A stretch of DNA of 64,000 nucleotides from Ensifer canadensis (GTDB taxonomy: Bacteria > Pseudomonadota > Alphaproteobacteria > Rhizobiales > Rhizobiaceae): positions 682,001-746,000 of the forward strand of contig NZ_CP083370.1 in assembly GCF_017488845.2 (NCBI RefSeq), in the 5' to 3' direction. The notes under the pieces were generated by a model. The model did no database searches, was not told the DNA's origin, and saw only the letters and a list, made by a program, of their open reading frames with translations. Both the position numbers and the translations under genes were made by a program. Below are positions 16,503 through 25,341 of this stretch, in pieces. The first letter of the stretch is position 1, and each line of letters starts with the position of its first letter.

Positions 16503-17387
16503 GTGCCGCTGCTCATCAATCGCCGCCAATTGCTCGTCGGCTCCGCGCTGATCTATCCGGCAATCGCCCTCGGCCCGGCCGCAAAAGCCGCCACCGGCGG
16601 CGATGTCGATACACGCCTTGCCGAACTCGAAAAGCGCACGGGCGGACGGCTTGGCGTTTCCGTTCTCGATATGGAAACCAACGTGTCGTTCGGCCGCCGC
16701 GAGAGCGAGCGTTTCGCCATGTGCTCGAGCTTCAAGACGCTGGCGGCGGGATTCGCGCTCGCCCGTGCGGATCAGGGCGCCGAAAAGCTTGATCGCCGTA
16801 TCGTCGTTGCGCAGAAGGATATCGTCGCCCATTCGCCGGTAACCGAGAAGCATGTCGGCGGCGAGGGCATGACGATCGCCGAACTCTGTGCCGCGACGTT
16901 GACGACAAGCGACAACGCGGCGGCAAACCTTTTGCTGGAAAATTTCGGCGGTCCGCCGGCGCTGACCGCCTGGTTGCGCACGATCGGCGATGAGACCACG
17001 CGCCTCGACCGGAACGAGCCCGCACTCAACGAGGCGAAAGTGGGTGACCCACGCGACACGACCACGCCTGCCGCAATGCTGGAGACGCTCGGCAATCTTG
17101 CTTTCGGCCCCGTGCTGGCGGAAGCGTCGCGCAAGCTGTTGATCGAGTGGATGGTCGCCAATACCACTGGCGACCTGCGCATCCGCGCCGGCCTGCCGAA
17201 GGCCTGGAAGGTCGGCGACAAGACGGGAACCAACGGCAACGGCGCCGCGTCTGACATCGCCATCGTTTGGCCCGAGGGTAGGGGACCGCTCCTGATCGCG
17301 GTCTACATCGCTGAGGCGACGGCGCCGCTGGCTGAGCTGAACACCGTCTTTGCCGATGTCGGCCGGATGGCGGCGGAGATGGTCTAA
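16503..17387 (+). CDS. bla: class A beta-lactamase
   Basis: 294 residues, GTG start behind GGAGG. The N-terminus MPLLINRRQLLVG has a twin arginine, suggesting Tat export, with cleavage after AKA. All serine-beta-lactamase motifs are present: Ser75-x-x-Lys78 (SSFK), Ser136-Asp137-Asn138 (SDN), Glu172 (omega loop RNEPALNE) and Lys240-Thr-Gly (KTG). The Cys before the active Ser is present, as in CTX-M and carbapenemases, but its disulfide partner after KTGT is Asn, so a class A carbapenemase-type disulfide is not expected. Opens the beta-lactam ring in the periplasm; the spectrum cannot be read. Confidence 0.92.
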   Translation: MPLLINRRQLLVGSALIYPAIALGPAAKAATGGDVDTRLAELEKRTGGRLGVSVLDMETNVSFGRRESERFAMCSSFKTLAAGFALARADQGAEKLDRRIVVAQKDIVAHSPVTEKHVGGEGMTIAELCAATLTTSDNAAANLLLENFGGPPALTAWLRTIGDETTRLDRNEPALNEAKVGDPRDTTTPAAMLETLGNLAFGPVLAEASRKLLIEWMVANTTGDLRIRAGLPKAWKVGDKTGTNGNGAASDIAIVWPEGRGPLLIAVYIAEATAPLAELNTVFADVGRMAAEMV

Positions 17388-17546
17388 CCGCCGATCGTCA
17401 GGTGAGCACTGGTCATGGCGTCTTCAGCTGTCTTCAATCTGATAACCTGGCCGCTGCGACGTCCAGCATTGTTATAGTCAAGGCGATCTACAGCATTCCG
17501 GGCATGAAGCCCCAGAAATGTCGTCGCGTCGAAGCTTGCAGGCGAT

Positions 17547-18008
17547 TCATGCGGCGCTTCCGTCGGCGATATCGGATGCGGTATCGTCGCGCTGCTGGTC
17601 GATGCCCATCGCGCGTTCGACCGCCTTGCGGATTTCCTCCTCGATCGCTTCGCGCTGCTCCGGATCCATCGCCTTCAGCTCGTCTTCGGTGATGCCATGC
17701 GCTTCCAGGATCTGTGCACGGATCTGTTCCGCCAGGCTCATCTTGGCGCGTTTCAGGAATTCGTCGCTGACTGAATCGCCGGAGGCGGTCTGTTCGCCGC
17801 TTCCGATCGAAGGCTTGGCCTCTTCATCCCGGGATGCGCTGATCCAGAAGGCGTTCGATAGCGAGGCCGACGTGGATGCCGGCGCAATGGTCGGCGAGAG
17901 CCGCGGGCGCGTGTCACCGCCGCCAGTTTCTTCGAGCGGCATGACCGTTCCCGATTGGGCACGGCGCTGCGAGAAATAATAGTTGGAGATGCTGCTATCG
18001 ATCTTCAT
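17547..18008 (-). CDS. hypothetical protein with acidic helical C-terminus
   Basis: 153 residues starting MKIDSSISNYYFSQRR. The first two thirds are Ser/Thr/Pro/Glu-rich and likely disordered. The end (SLAEQIRAQILEAHGITEDELKAMDPEQREAIEEEIRKAVERAMG) is an amphipathic, probably coiled-coil helix. No signal peptide and no known motif. The N-terminal pattern resembles another unknown protein in the window (near 53.2 kb, MQIYGFFSNASATR) only in composition. Function unknown. Confidence 0.65.
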   Translation of the reverse strand: MKIDSSISNYYFSQRRAQSGTVMPLEETGGGDTRPRLSPTIAPASTSASLSNAFWISASRDEEAKPSIGSGEQTASGDSVSDEFLKRAKMSLAEQIRAQILEAHGITEDELKAMDPEQREAIEEEIRKAVERAMGIDQQRDDTASDIADGSAA

Positions 18009-18113
18009 GGGAAGCCCCCGGAATCTGCTGTCCGGGGGAGGCTGCTTCTGGTGGCTTGCGCGGGGCTTGCCGATGCAACCCATTAGCGAGAATTAGGGAT
18101 GCCTTTTCGCGTT

Positions 18114-20447
18114 TTAGGGTAGGGTATAGGCGATGACGTAGTCTCCGGGCTTTGTGCCGACCGAGCCGTGGCCGCCGGCGACGATCACCACATATTGCTT
18201 GTCGCCGACCGTGTAGCTCATCGGCGTCGACTGGCCGCCGGCCGGAAGGCGCGCCTCCCAGAGCTGTTCGCCGGTCGTCACGTCATAGGCGCGCAGATAA
18301 TCGTCGACTGCCGCCCCAAGGAAGGCGACGCCGCCCTTGGTGATCATCGGTCCGCCGATGCCGGGAACGCCGACTTTGAAGGGCAGCGGCAAAGGCGTCA
18401 TGTCCTCGACGGTGCCGTTCTTGTGTTTGTAGGCGATCTTGCCGGTCCTGAGGTCGGCACCGGCAACATAGCCCCATGGCGGCGCCTGGCAGGGGATTTT
18501 TAGCGGGCCGAGGAACGGGCCCATGAAGACGCCATAGGGCGCGCCGTCGTTGCGGTTGAGGCCTTGCTCGGATCCCTTTTCGTCCTGGCCCTTCGGCGGG
18601 ATCTGATCGCGCGGAACGAGACGAGAGGTGAAGGCGAGGTAGGTCGGCATGCCGAACATCACCTGTCGCTCCGGGTCGACCGCGACCGAGCCCCAGTTGA
18701 ACGTGCCGAAGTTGCCGGGATAGACGAGCGTTCCCTCAAGCGACGGCGGCGTATAGCGACCCTCGTATTTCAACGAGCGGAACGATATGCGGCAGGCGAG
18801 CTGATCGAACATCGTCACGCCCCACATGTTCCGCTCTTGCAGCGGGGCGGGCATGAAGGTCAGGCCGGAGACCGGCTGGGTCGGTGCGGTAAAATCTTCC
18901 GGGATTGCGCCCTTGGGTGCCGCGACTTCCGCAATCGGGATGATCGGCTCGCCGCTCCGTCGATCGAGCACATAGATGTCGCCCTGCTTCGTCGGACCGA
19001 CGAGTGCCGGCACGACCGTGCCATCCTCCTTGGTGACGTCGAGCAGTGCCGGTTGTGCGGGCACGTCCATGTCCCAGAGGTCGTGGTGCACCGTCTGTTG
19101 CACCCAACGCACAGCACCGGAGTTGATATCGAGCGCGACGATGGAGGAGGAATATTTCTCCACGTGCTCGCTGCGCCCCATGCCGAGCTGGTCCGGCACC
19201 TGGTTGCCCATGGGAATATAGACGAGGCCAAGGCCCTCGTCGTAGCTGAATACCGACCAGCTGTTGGGCGAGTTGGTGCTGTAGGTCTGGCCCTCGGCAA
19301 GCGGCGTCGCTACATCGGGATTGCCGCTGTCCCAGTTCCAAATGAGCGCGCCGGTGTTGATGTCGAAGGCGCGGATGACGCCGGATTGCTCCTGGGTGGA
19401 ATAGTTGTCGTTGACGGCGCCGCCAATGATCAGCTTTCCGGCAACCGCAACCGGCGGCGAGGTCGAGTAGTAATAACCGGCCGGATTGTATTTCATGCCC
19501 TTTTCGAGGTGCAGCACACCGTTGTCGGCAAAGCCGGTGCAGACGGCGCCGGTTGCCGCATCGAGCGCGATCAGGCGGGCATCGGATGTCGGCAGATAGA
19601 CCCGCTCGGCGCAGACGCTGCCGGCGGTTGCCGCCGGGTCGGCCCAATAGGTGACGCCGCGGCAGGTCTGGTGCTGCCGGTCAGGGTTCATGCCGGAGTT
19701 GCTGTCATATTTCCACTTCTCTTCGCCGGTCGCCGCGTCAAGCGCGATCGCCCAGTTGTGCGGCGTGCAGGCAAAGAGCGTGTCCTTCACCTTGATCGGC
19801 GTCACCTGATAGGTGGTCTCGCCCACGTCTTCGGGGCGTTTGATGTCGCCCGTCTGATATTGCCAGGCGACCTTGAGATTGGCGACATTTTCGGGCGTGA
19901 TCTGATCGAGCGGCGCATAACGCTGACCGAATGGCGTGCGCCCGTATTGATGCCATTCTCCTGATGGTACGTTGCCGCCGAGAGGCGGATTGGCGGCGAC
20001 CACGTCGCTCGGCAGATCGCCGCGGATGTCGTGCGGATCCTGGGTCATCGAGTAGCCGGCAATGCCGATCGACACGAGCACGGCAAGCGCCAGCGGCCAG
20101 GCACTGGCGGCATACCGTTCTCCTGTCGGGCTCTCAAATCCGAGCGGACGCCGGACCGCCGGTAGCATCAGCCACAGGCCGAGCAGCACGATGATGCCGC
20201 CACGAGGGCCCAGTTGCCACCAGTCGAAACCGACTTCCCAGACGGCCCAGGTGAGCGAGCCAAGGATGACGAGCGTATAAAGCCAGATGGCGGCGGCCTT
20301 GCGCATGAAGAGAAGGATGGCCGTCAGCAGAAAGCCGATGCCGGCGATGAGATAATAGGGACTGCCGCCAAGCATCAGGAGCTTGGCTCCGCCGCCGCCG
20401 AGCGCAAGGCCAATGAGGGCGAAGACGATGGCCGCCAGAATGAGCAT
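18114..20447 (-). CDS. gcd: membrane-bound PQQ-dependent glucose/quinate/shikimate-family dehydrogenase
   Basis: 777 residues, typical for quinoprotein glucose dehydrogenase. The N-terminal 140 residues hold five membrane helices; the rest is an eight-bladed PQQ propeller with motifs such as GEWHQYGRTPFGQRYAPLDQI, WDMDVPAQPAL and TGEQLWEARLPAGGQSTPM. It oxidises glucose to gluconolactone in the periplasm and passes electrons to ubiquinone. PQQ biosynthesis genes are not in the window. GGGAG precedes the ATG. Quinate or shikimate as substrate cannot be excluded, but the membrane domain length fits Gcd. Confidence 0.9.
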   Translation of the reverse strand: MLILAAIVFALIGLALGGGGAKLLMLGGSPYYLIAGIGFLLTAILLFMRKAAAIWLYTLVILGSLTWAVWEVGFDWWQLGPRGGIIVLLGLWLMLPAVRRPLGFESPTGERYAASAWPLALAVLVSIGIAGYSMTQDPHDIRGDLPSDVVAANPPLGGNVPSGEWHQYGRTPFGQRYAPLDQITPENVANLKVAWQYQTGDIKRPEDVGETTYQVTPIKVKDTLFACTPHNWAIALDAATGEEKWKYDSNSGMNPDRQHQTCRGVTYWADPAATAGSVCAERVYLPTSDARLIALDAATGAVCTGFADNGVLHLEKGMKYNPAGYYYSTSPPVAVAGKLIIGGAVNDNYSTQEQSGVIRAFDINTGALIWNWDSGNPDVATPLAEGQTYSTNSPNSWSVFSYDEGLGLVYIPMGNQVPDQLGMGRSEHVEKYSSSIVALDINSGAVRWVQQTVHHDLWDMDVPAQPALLDVTKEDGTVVPALVGPTKQGDIYVLDRRSGEPIIPIAEVAAPKGAIPEDFTAPTQPVSGLTFMPAPLQERNMWGVTMFDQLACRISFRSLKYEGRYTPPSLEGTLVYPGNFGTFNWGSVAVDPERQVMFGMPTYLAFTSRLVPRDQIPPKGQDEKGSEQGLNRNDGAPYGVFMGPFLGPLKIPCQAPPWGYVAGADLRTGKIAYKHKNGTVEDMTPLPLPFKVGVPGIGGPMITKGGVAFLGAAVDDYLRAYDVTTGEQLWEARLPAGGQSTPMSYTVGDKQYVVIVAGGHGSVGTKPGDYVIAYTLP

Positions 20448-20797
20448 GGTGGGAACTCCCGAATTGAAGAACGGCGCCGTGGCACGGCTTTTTCATTGAG
20501 GCGGCGCGAATGAGCGGCCGCGCGGGAAAAAATCGGTTTCGGGGTCGGCGGTCGCGAAGGAGGCCGCGGCCGTCAGATCGGGCTTGGGCAAGTCACGCGA
20601 CTGCCCGCCCCCTAGCACCTAACGCGCCGGTCCTGCCTTTCAATAGCCATAATTTCGCAGCGCAAAAAATTAGGGTGCCCGCAATGAAGTTGCGCGCCGA
20701 GGGATCGAGTGACGCTTTGCTGCTTTGATGTGAGGGGGCAGCCGTCGTCACGCGGCAGACGATCACTGTCGCGCGCTCACCGCGCGGTCTCGGCTGA
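20448..20797. other. Intergenic region upstream of the glucose dehydrogenase gene
   Basis: 350 bases between the divergently placed gcd start and the stop of the DUF6958-like gene. It should carry the gcd promoter. No repeat, RNA gene or credible ORF was seen. Confidence 0.6.
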
Positions 20798-21097
20798 CTA
20801 AGCGAGCCGAAGGCGCAGCGGTTTGGTGTTTTCCCGACGCAGCACGCCCTTGGCCTCGAGATCGAGCTGGACGGCCTTCAGCCACCAACCGGCCTTCGCG
20901 CCGCCTGGAAAAAGATCGTCCGGCAGCAATGGCAGCAGCTTCTGCTTGGCTTCCGCGATCGTGAGGGCGGACTGCTCACGCGATAGGGCGGTGAGAAGCG
21001 CATCCTTCATTGCATCGTACTTCACCTTGTCGACACGTGTGACGTGTCCTGGGGAAACGATGTTCTGGATCTCGACCTTTTCACGTTCCATGGCCAT
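20798..21097 (-). CDS. DUF6958-family small protein
   Basis: 99 residues. The pattern VxxPGHVTRVDKVKYDAM...LLPDDLFPGGAKAGWWLKAVQLDLEAKGVLRRE is the signature of a small conserved family of unknown function that looks like a winged-helix fold. ATG 21097 is chosen because AGGGAGAG lies eight bases upstream. The start overlaps the preceding gene's end by 17 bases, so the two are translationally coupled. A TetR gene and operator-like palindrome lie upstream of the pair. Confidence 0.7.
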   Translation of the reverse strand: MAMEREKVEIQNIVSPGHVTRVDKVKYDAMKDALLTALSREQSALTIAEAKQKLLPLLPDDLFPGGAKAGWWLKAVQLDLEAKGVLRRENTKPLRLRLA

Positions 21098-21641
21098 CAA
21101 GCTCTCCCTTGACATAGTCGATCTTCGGGGACCGGAAAGCCATTGCCGCCCAGGCGCCGATCAGCTTCAGCATGGATTTTCCGGAATGACCGGCGTAGCT
21201 CGGCAGGTCGTTCTTGACGCTGACATCTGCCCGGCGGTCCCGCGTCATTACCCGCATCTGCAGGGGTGGGCGGGCGTCCTTGTCGAGACGATGCCGGTAG
21301 AGCGTCAGCCAATGGCCGCTGGTAAACTCGAGAAACATCGGCGCATTGCAGCAGGTGGCGACGACACGGCGGGTCTTCGACGTCGGCGTCAGCCGGTGCT
21401 CGCGAAGCTGATCGGCCCCACGCACGCAGTCTATCCGATCCTTGCGGAAGAGCACGAAGTCCGTGGACCCATCGCTGTTGAGTACTGGTGCGGCGCCGGG
21501 TATTGCCTCGAGCAGTGCGCCTGCCTTCCGGCAGCTCGCGCAATAGCAGGCGGTCGCCACGATCGGCCTGCCGACGGCGTGCATCTGCACCCGCCCGCAG
21601 TTGCATTGCGCATTCAAGGTCCGGTTTTCGCTCTTGCTCAC
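21081..21641 (-). CDS. GFA/DUF6151-like zinc-binding protein
   Basis: 186 residues, GTG start behind GGCGGAGA. Cysteine pattern NAQCNCGRV, ATACYCASCRKAG and VATCCNAPMF resembles the glutathione-dependent formaldehyde-activating (Mss4-like) zinc fold and the DUF6151 family. The final 60 residues are basic and may contact the membrane or nucleic acid. Function unknown. It is first in a two-gene unit and is preceded by a 29-bp palindrome that looks like a TetR operator; the divergent TetR gene starts 158 bases away. Confidence 0.65.
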   Translation of the reverse strand: MSKSENRTLNAQCNCGRVQMHAVGRPIVATACYCASCRKAGALLEAIPGAAPVLNSDGSTDFVLFRKDRIDCVRGADQLREHRLTPTSKTRRVVATCCNAPMFLEFTSGHWLTLYRHRLDKDARPPLQMRVMTRDRRADVSVKNDLPSYAGHSGKSMLKLIGAWAAMAFRSPKIDYVKGELDGHGT

Positions 21642-21663
21642 CCGCCGTCTCCGCCTTCATAAG

Positions 21664-21692
21664 AAATCAAACTGTACCGTCCAGTTTGATTT
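21664..21692. promoter_or_regulatory. TetR-type operator candidate
   Basis: Perfect 11-base arms AAATCAAACTG / CAGTTTGATTT around TACCGTC, in the promoter region between the divergent GFA-like and TetR genes. Size and symmetry are typical for a TetR-family dimer pair. Confidence 0.6.
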
Positions 21693-21704
21693 GTCAATGC
21701 GGTC

Positions 21705-21751
21705 GTGCTACTGCGACCTTTGCGCGCCTAATAAGACGCGCGGCGCTGTAG
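21705..21751 (+). repeat. RIME1-like element, second palindrome only
   Basis: GTGCTACTGCGACC through ATAAGACGCGCGGCGCTGTAG, the right half of the element; the left palindrome is missing. It lies between the operator palindrome and the TetR gene. Confidence 0.8.
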
Positions 21752-21799
21752 TCAGGAACTTGTGCTATCGCGTGCTCATCTGAGAGGTCGTGGTTGAGA

Positions 21800-22432
21800 A
21801 TGACGAATCCCGTCGAGACGCGAATGACGAGAAAGCGCCAGTCCATCCTGACTGCCGCCACTGAGCTGTTTCTGCAGCGCGGGTTCCTCGCGACCAACAT
21901 GGACGAGGTGGCGGCGATGGCCGTCGTGTCGAAACAGACCGTTTATGCCCACTTCGGAACCAAGGAGGCGCTCTTCCTCGATATTGTCACCGGCATGACG
22001 GGCGTGGCCGGTGATGAGCTGGAGGAGCAGGTCGCCGATCCCATAGATGGGCGCCCGATCGAGGATTTTCTGCTCGATTTCGCCGAGCAGCAGCTGGCGA
22101 TCGTCATGACGCCGCGGCTGATGCAACTGCGGCGCCTGGTGATTGGCGAGGCGGAACGCTTTCCGGAATTGGGCAAAAGACTGCATGCGAAGGGGCCGCG
22201 TCGTTCGATCGACAGGCTCAGAAAGGCCCTTGCTCATTACCGCGAGGCCGGCGATGTCGAGGCGCAGGACCTGCGCGCCGCTGCGTCCTTCTTCAACTGG
22301 CTGGTGATGGGCGAGCCCGTCAACGATGCCATGCTGCTCGGCGATCGGGCGATTCCCGATGCCGGTGCTCTTCGCGCCCACGCAAGGGAAAGCGTGCGGA
22401 TATTCCTGTCGGCCTATGGCCGAAAGCCATAG
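21800..22432 (+). CDS. TetR/AcrR-family transcriptional regulator
   Basis: 210 residues. N-terminal HTH: RQSILTAATELFLQRGF...TNMDEVAAMAVVSKQTVYAHFGTKEALF (residues about 12-58). The C-terminal part is an all-helical ligand and dimer domain of the TetR_C type. ATG 21800 has GAGAGG upstream; a TTG at 21794 is less likely. It probably represses the divergent GFA-like/DUF6958 pair through the palindrome between them, and perhaps itself. Confidence 0.88.
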   Translation: MTNPVETRMTRKRQSILTAATELFLQRGFLATNMDEVAAMAVVSKQTVYAHFGTKEALFLDIVTGMTGVAGDELEEQVADPIDGRPIEDFLLDFAEQQLAIVMTPRLMQLRRLVIGEAERFPELGKRLHAKGPRRSIDRLRKALAHYREAGDVEAQDLRAAASFFNWLVMGEPVNDAMLLGDRAIPDAGALRAHARESVRIFLSAYGRKP

Positions 22433-22476
22433 GCCACGACTACCGGGCGCGCGCACTATGCTGCCGTCGATTTACC

Positions 22477-23982
22477 TCACGTGCCGCAGAAGGTTTGCCG
22501 CACTTCCTCTTCCGGCTGCGGCGGATCGGCATAGGCGGTAAAACGCGGCTGGTCTTCGTAGGGCTTGGACGTCACGTCGACGAGCGCTTCGAACAGCGAG
22601 AAGTCGGCATCTTCCGTCGCTGCTGCAATCGCCTGTTCGATACGGTGGTTGCGCGGAATATAGGCCGGGTTGACCGCCCTCATTGCCACGGTGCGCTCGC
22701 CTGCTGCGCCGGGCTCTCGCTCCAGGCGCTGTCGCCAATCGGCAAGCCATGAGGCAATCCTGGCAGGGTCGGTGAACAGGGATATCAGGGCAGCGTCCGC
22801 CGCTGGATCGGCCGCACAGTCGCAAAGCCGGCGGAAGGTGAGGATGAAGTCGGCTTCACCGTGATGCATCGCCGTCAGCAGCGCCTGGACGAGATCAAGG
22901 TCGCCTTCCTCCTCGCCGACAAGCCCGATCTTGCGGCGCATGCCGTCGAGCCAATGCCGCTGGAAGATCGCGCCATATTCGCCGAGCGCATCGTTCGCGA
23001 GATCGACCGCGGTCGCCGCCACCGGATCAAAGAGCGGCACCAGCGTCTCGGCAAGCCTCGTCAGGTTCCATTGGCCGATCGCCGGCTGGCTCGCATAGGC
23101 GTAGCGTCCGAACTGATCGATCGAGGAGAACACCTTCTTCGGATCGTAGGCATCCATGAAGGCGCAGGGGCCGAAGTCGATGGTCTCACCCCAGATCGTC
23201 ATGTTGTCGGTGTTCATGACGCCATGGATGAAGCCGACATGCAGCCAGCGGGCAATCAATACCGCCTGCCGCGCGACCACCGCCTTGAAGAAGGCGAGAT
23301 AGGGGCGCTCGTCATCCCGTACCTCCGGGTAGTGGCGGTCGATCGCATAGTCGGCCAGGGCCTGGACCGAAGCCATGTCGCCGCGCGCCGCAAAAAACTG
23401 GAAGGTGCCGACGCGGATGTGACTTGCCGCAACACGGGTAAAGACGGCACCCGGCAGGATCTGCTCGCGATAAACAGGTTGGCCGGTTACCACGGCGGCA
23501 AGCGCTCGCGTCGTCGGGATGCCGAGCGCGAACATGGCTTCGCTGACGATGTATTCACGCAGCACCGGGCCAAGCGCTGCCCGCCCGTCGCCGCGTCGCG
23601 AGAACGGGGTCTGTCCCGGTCCCTTCAGCTGGATGTCACGCCTCTGCCCGTTCCGATCGATGACCTCGCCAAGAAGGATCGCGCGGCCATCGCCGAGCTG
23701 CGGCACGAAGGTGCCGAACTGGTGGCCGGCATAGGCCATGGCGAGCGGCGCGGCACCGGCAGGCACGCTGTTGCCGGAAAAGATCTGCCCGCCGTCGCGC
23801 CCGAGACTGTCGACGTCGAGGCCGAGTTCTTCGGCAAGCGGCCGGTTGAGCTTGATCAGCCAGGGTTCGGCAACCGGTGTCGGGTCGACACGGGCGAAGA
23901 ACTGCTGCGGCAACCGCGCAAAACTGTTGTCGAAGCGAAAGACGTCGGTTTCGGCGGTCGGCGAAGGAGGCGCGTAGTTCAT
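22477..23982 (-). CDS. selO: protein adenylyltransferase SelO
   Basis: 501 residues. SelO is a pseudokinase that transfers AMP to protein Ser/Thr/Tyr and takes part in redox control. Recognisable segments: LIKLNRPLAEELGLD, AMAYAGHQFGTFVPQLGDGRAILLGE (nucleotide loop), QLKGPGQTPFSRRGDGRAALG, HVGFIHGVMNTDNMTIWGETIDFGPCAFMD (catalytic HGVxNTDN and DxGP). Length is normal for the short bacterial form. The C-terminal CxxU redox motif typical of selenoproteins is replaced by a terminal FCGT. Convergent with the TetR gene. Confidence 0.93.
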   Translation of the reverse strand: MNYAPPSPTAETDVFRFDNSFARLPQQFFARVDPTPVAEPWLIKLNRPLAEELGLDVDSLGRDGGQIFSGNSVPAGAAPLAMAYAGHQFGTFVPQLGDGRAILLGEVIDRNGQRRDIQLKGPGQTPFSRRGDGRAALGPVLREYIVSEAMFALGIPTTRALAAVVTGQPVYREQILPGAVFTRVAASHIRVGTFQFFAARGDMASVQALADYAIDRHYPEVRDDERPYLAFFKAVVARQAVLIARWLHVGFIHGVMNTDNMTIWGETIDFGPCAFMDAYDPKKVFSSIDQFGRYAYASQPAIGQWNLTRLAETLVPLFDPVAATAVDLANDALGEYGAIFQRHWLDGMRRKIGLVGEEEGDLDLVQALLTAMHHGEADFILTFRRLCDCAADPAADAALISLFTDPARIASWLADWRQRLEREPGAAGERTVAMRAVNPAYIPRNHRIEQAIAAATEDADFSLFEALVDVTSKPYEDQPRFTAYADPPQPEEEVRQTFCGT

Positions 23983-24143
23983 GGTTCTGCGGTCAGCGGT
24001 TTCTGCCGGGACTTCCGGCCACCGCCCTTTCGCGCCAAGTCTACACGAGCTGTCCCCGTTTCGCGAGGGTTGACAGACGAGGCGGCGCCCTCCCGCGAGA
24101 GGTCGTTCGCGGGAGGGCCGGGAGGGCGAGTACCGTCTTCGTT

Positions 24144-25100
24144 TCAGGCGCTAAGCGCCGTCGGCGATAGGCAGGCCTCGCAAATCGCCGCGATATGGCG
24201 GTGGTCGGTGCCGCAGCAGCCACCGAGAACGCGCAGTCGCGGCAAACGATCGGTCAGCATCCGATACTGCTGGCCGAGCGCCGTCGGATCGCCGGGATCG
24301 AGCGTCTCGCTTTCGTCGAGCTCGCTGTGGCTTTTCGTCGAGGCATTGGCGCGGATGCCGCCGATCCTGTGGACCCAGGCGCTACCGGCATCGAGACTCG
24401 CGTCGAAGTGGTCGGGATGGGCGCAATTGATCATGTAGTATTGCGGAAACCGGCCGGTCGCCGCATCGACGGTCTCGATCGCATCCTTGAGCGCGCGGCC
24501 GTTCGGCAGCCGCCCGTCTGTCTCCACCGTAAACGAGATGGCGCAGGGCATGCCGTGGCTCTGCGCCGAGCGGGCGATGCCGATTGCCTCGTCGATATTG
24601 GTGATCGTATAGGCGCAAATCATGTCGGCGTCGCTGACGGCGAAGGCAGCGACCTGTGCGGCATGATAATCCTCGGCCTCGTCAGGGCTCATGCGACCAG
24701 CCCTGTAGCCGTCGCCACGCGGGCCGATCGCACCGCTGAGCACGATCGGGGCCCGCGGCCGCTCGTACTCGGCGCGCAGTTCCGTCAGCAAATAGACGGC
24801 ATCCTGGTTCAGTTCGGCGAGCGCCCTGGCATCATAGCCAAGCTTGGCGCCCCAGTCGGCGCTCGCACGCCAGGTCGCAGAGTCGAGCACGAAGCCAGTG
24901 CCGTGGTGTTGTGCGATGTCGAGATAGCGCGTGTAGTAGTTTAGCAGCCGCCGTCGTCCTTCGGACGTCGACAGCAGGACGAAGGAGGCAAAGTGCGGGA
25001 GCTCGACGCCTTCGTGAAAGATCAGCGCCGTTTCCATGCCGCCGTCGCTGAGAAAGGTTGCACCTTTCATGAGCGGCAGGCTGCGTCGGTATTTGGCCAT
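24144..25100 (-). CDS. homocysteine S-methyltransferase family protein
   Basis: 318 residues. A zinc-dependent methyltransferase barrel: GGMETALIF at the N-terminus, Cys in YMINCAHPDHF and the paired Cys in VLGGCCGTDHRHI are the three thiol zinc ligands. Family members transfer methyl groups from S-methylmethionine, betaine or a corrinoid to homocysteine; the donor cannot be inferred. ATG 25100 is chosen for its GGAGA. It stands alone, with a 160-bp gap to selO. Confidence 0.85.
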   Translation of the reverse strand: MAKYRRSLPLMKGATFLSDGGMETALIFHEGVELPHFASFVLLSTSEGRRRLLNYYTRYLDIAQHHGTGFVLDSATWRASADWGAKLGYDARALAELNQDAVYLLTELRAEYERPRAPIVLSGAIGPRGDGYRAGRMSPDEAEDYHAAQVAAFAVSDADMICAYTITNIDEAIGIARSAQSHGMPCAISFTVETDGRLPNGRALKDAIETVDAATGRFPQYYMINCAHPDHFDASLDAGSAWVHRIGGIRANASTKSHSELDESETLDPGDPTALGQQYRMLTDRLPRLRVLGGCCGTDHRHIAAICEACLSPTALSA

Positions 25101-25341
25101 GTCGGTCTCCACCCGTTTTTTGCTAGCGTTGGATCCCGGCGGAGCGCTCCCATTCCCGCAAGGATGGTTAAATTTCTGCCTTTTTATCGTCTTCTAAACT
25201 AGGCGACTTAAGGTATACTATTGCTAATATACGTAAATATCTCAGTGAAATCATAGGCTTGCTGGTTGCGATTTGCCGCGGCATTGCTCGCTGGTCGCCA
25301 TGTCATTGGTGGAAACTGTACCGAAGGTAGGGAAACGGCTA

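Noticed and set aside
25220..25246. GTATA...TATAC inverted repeat upstream of the second TetR gene
   Set aside because: Arms of only five bases in AT-rich DNA; too weak to call an operator.
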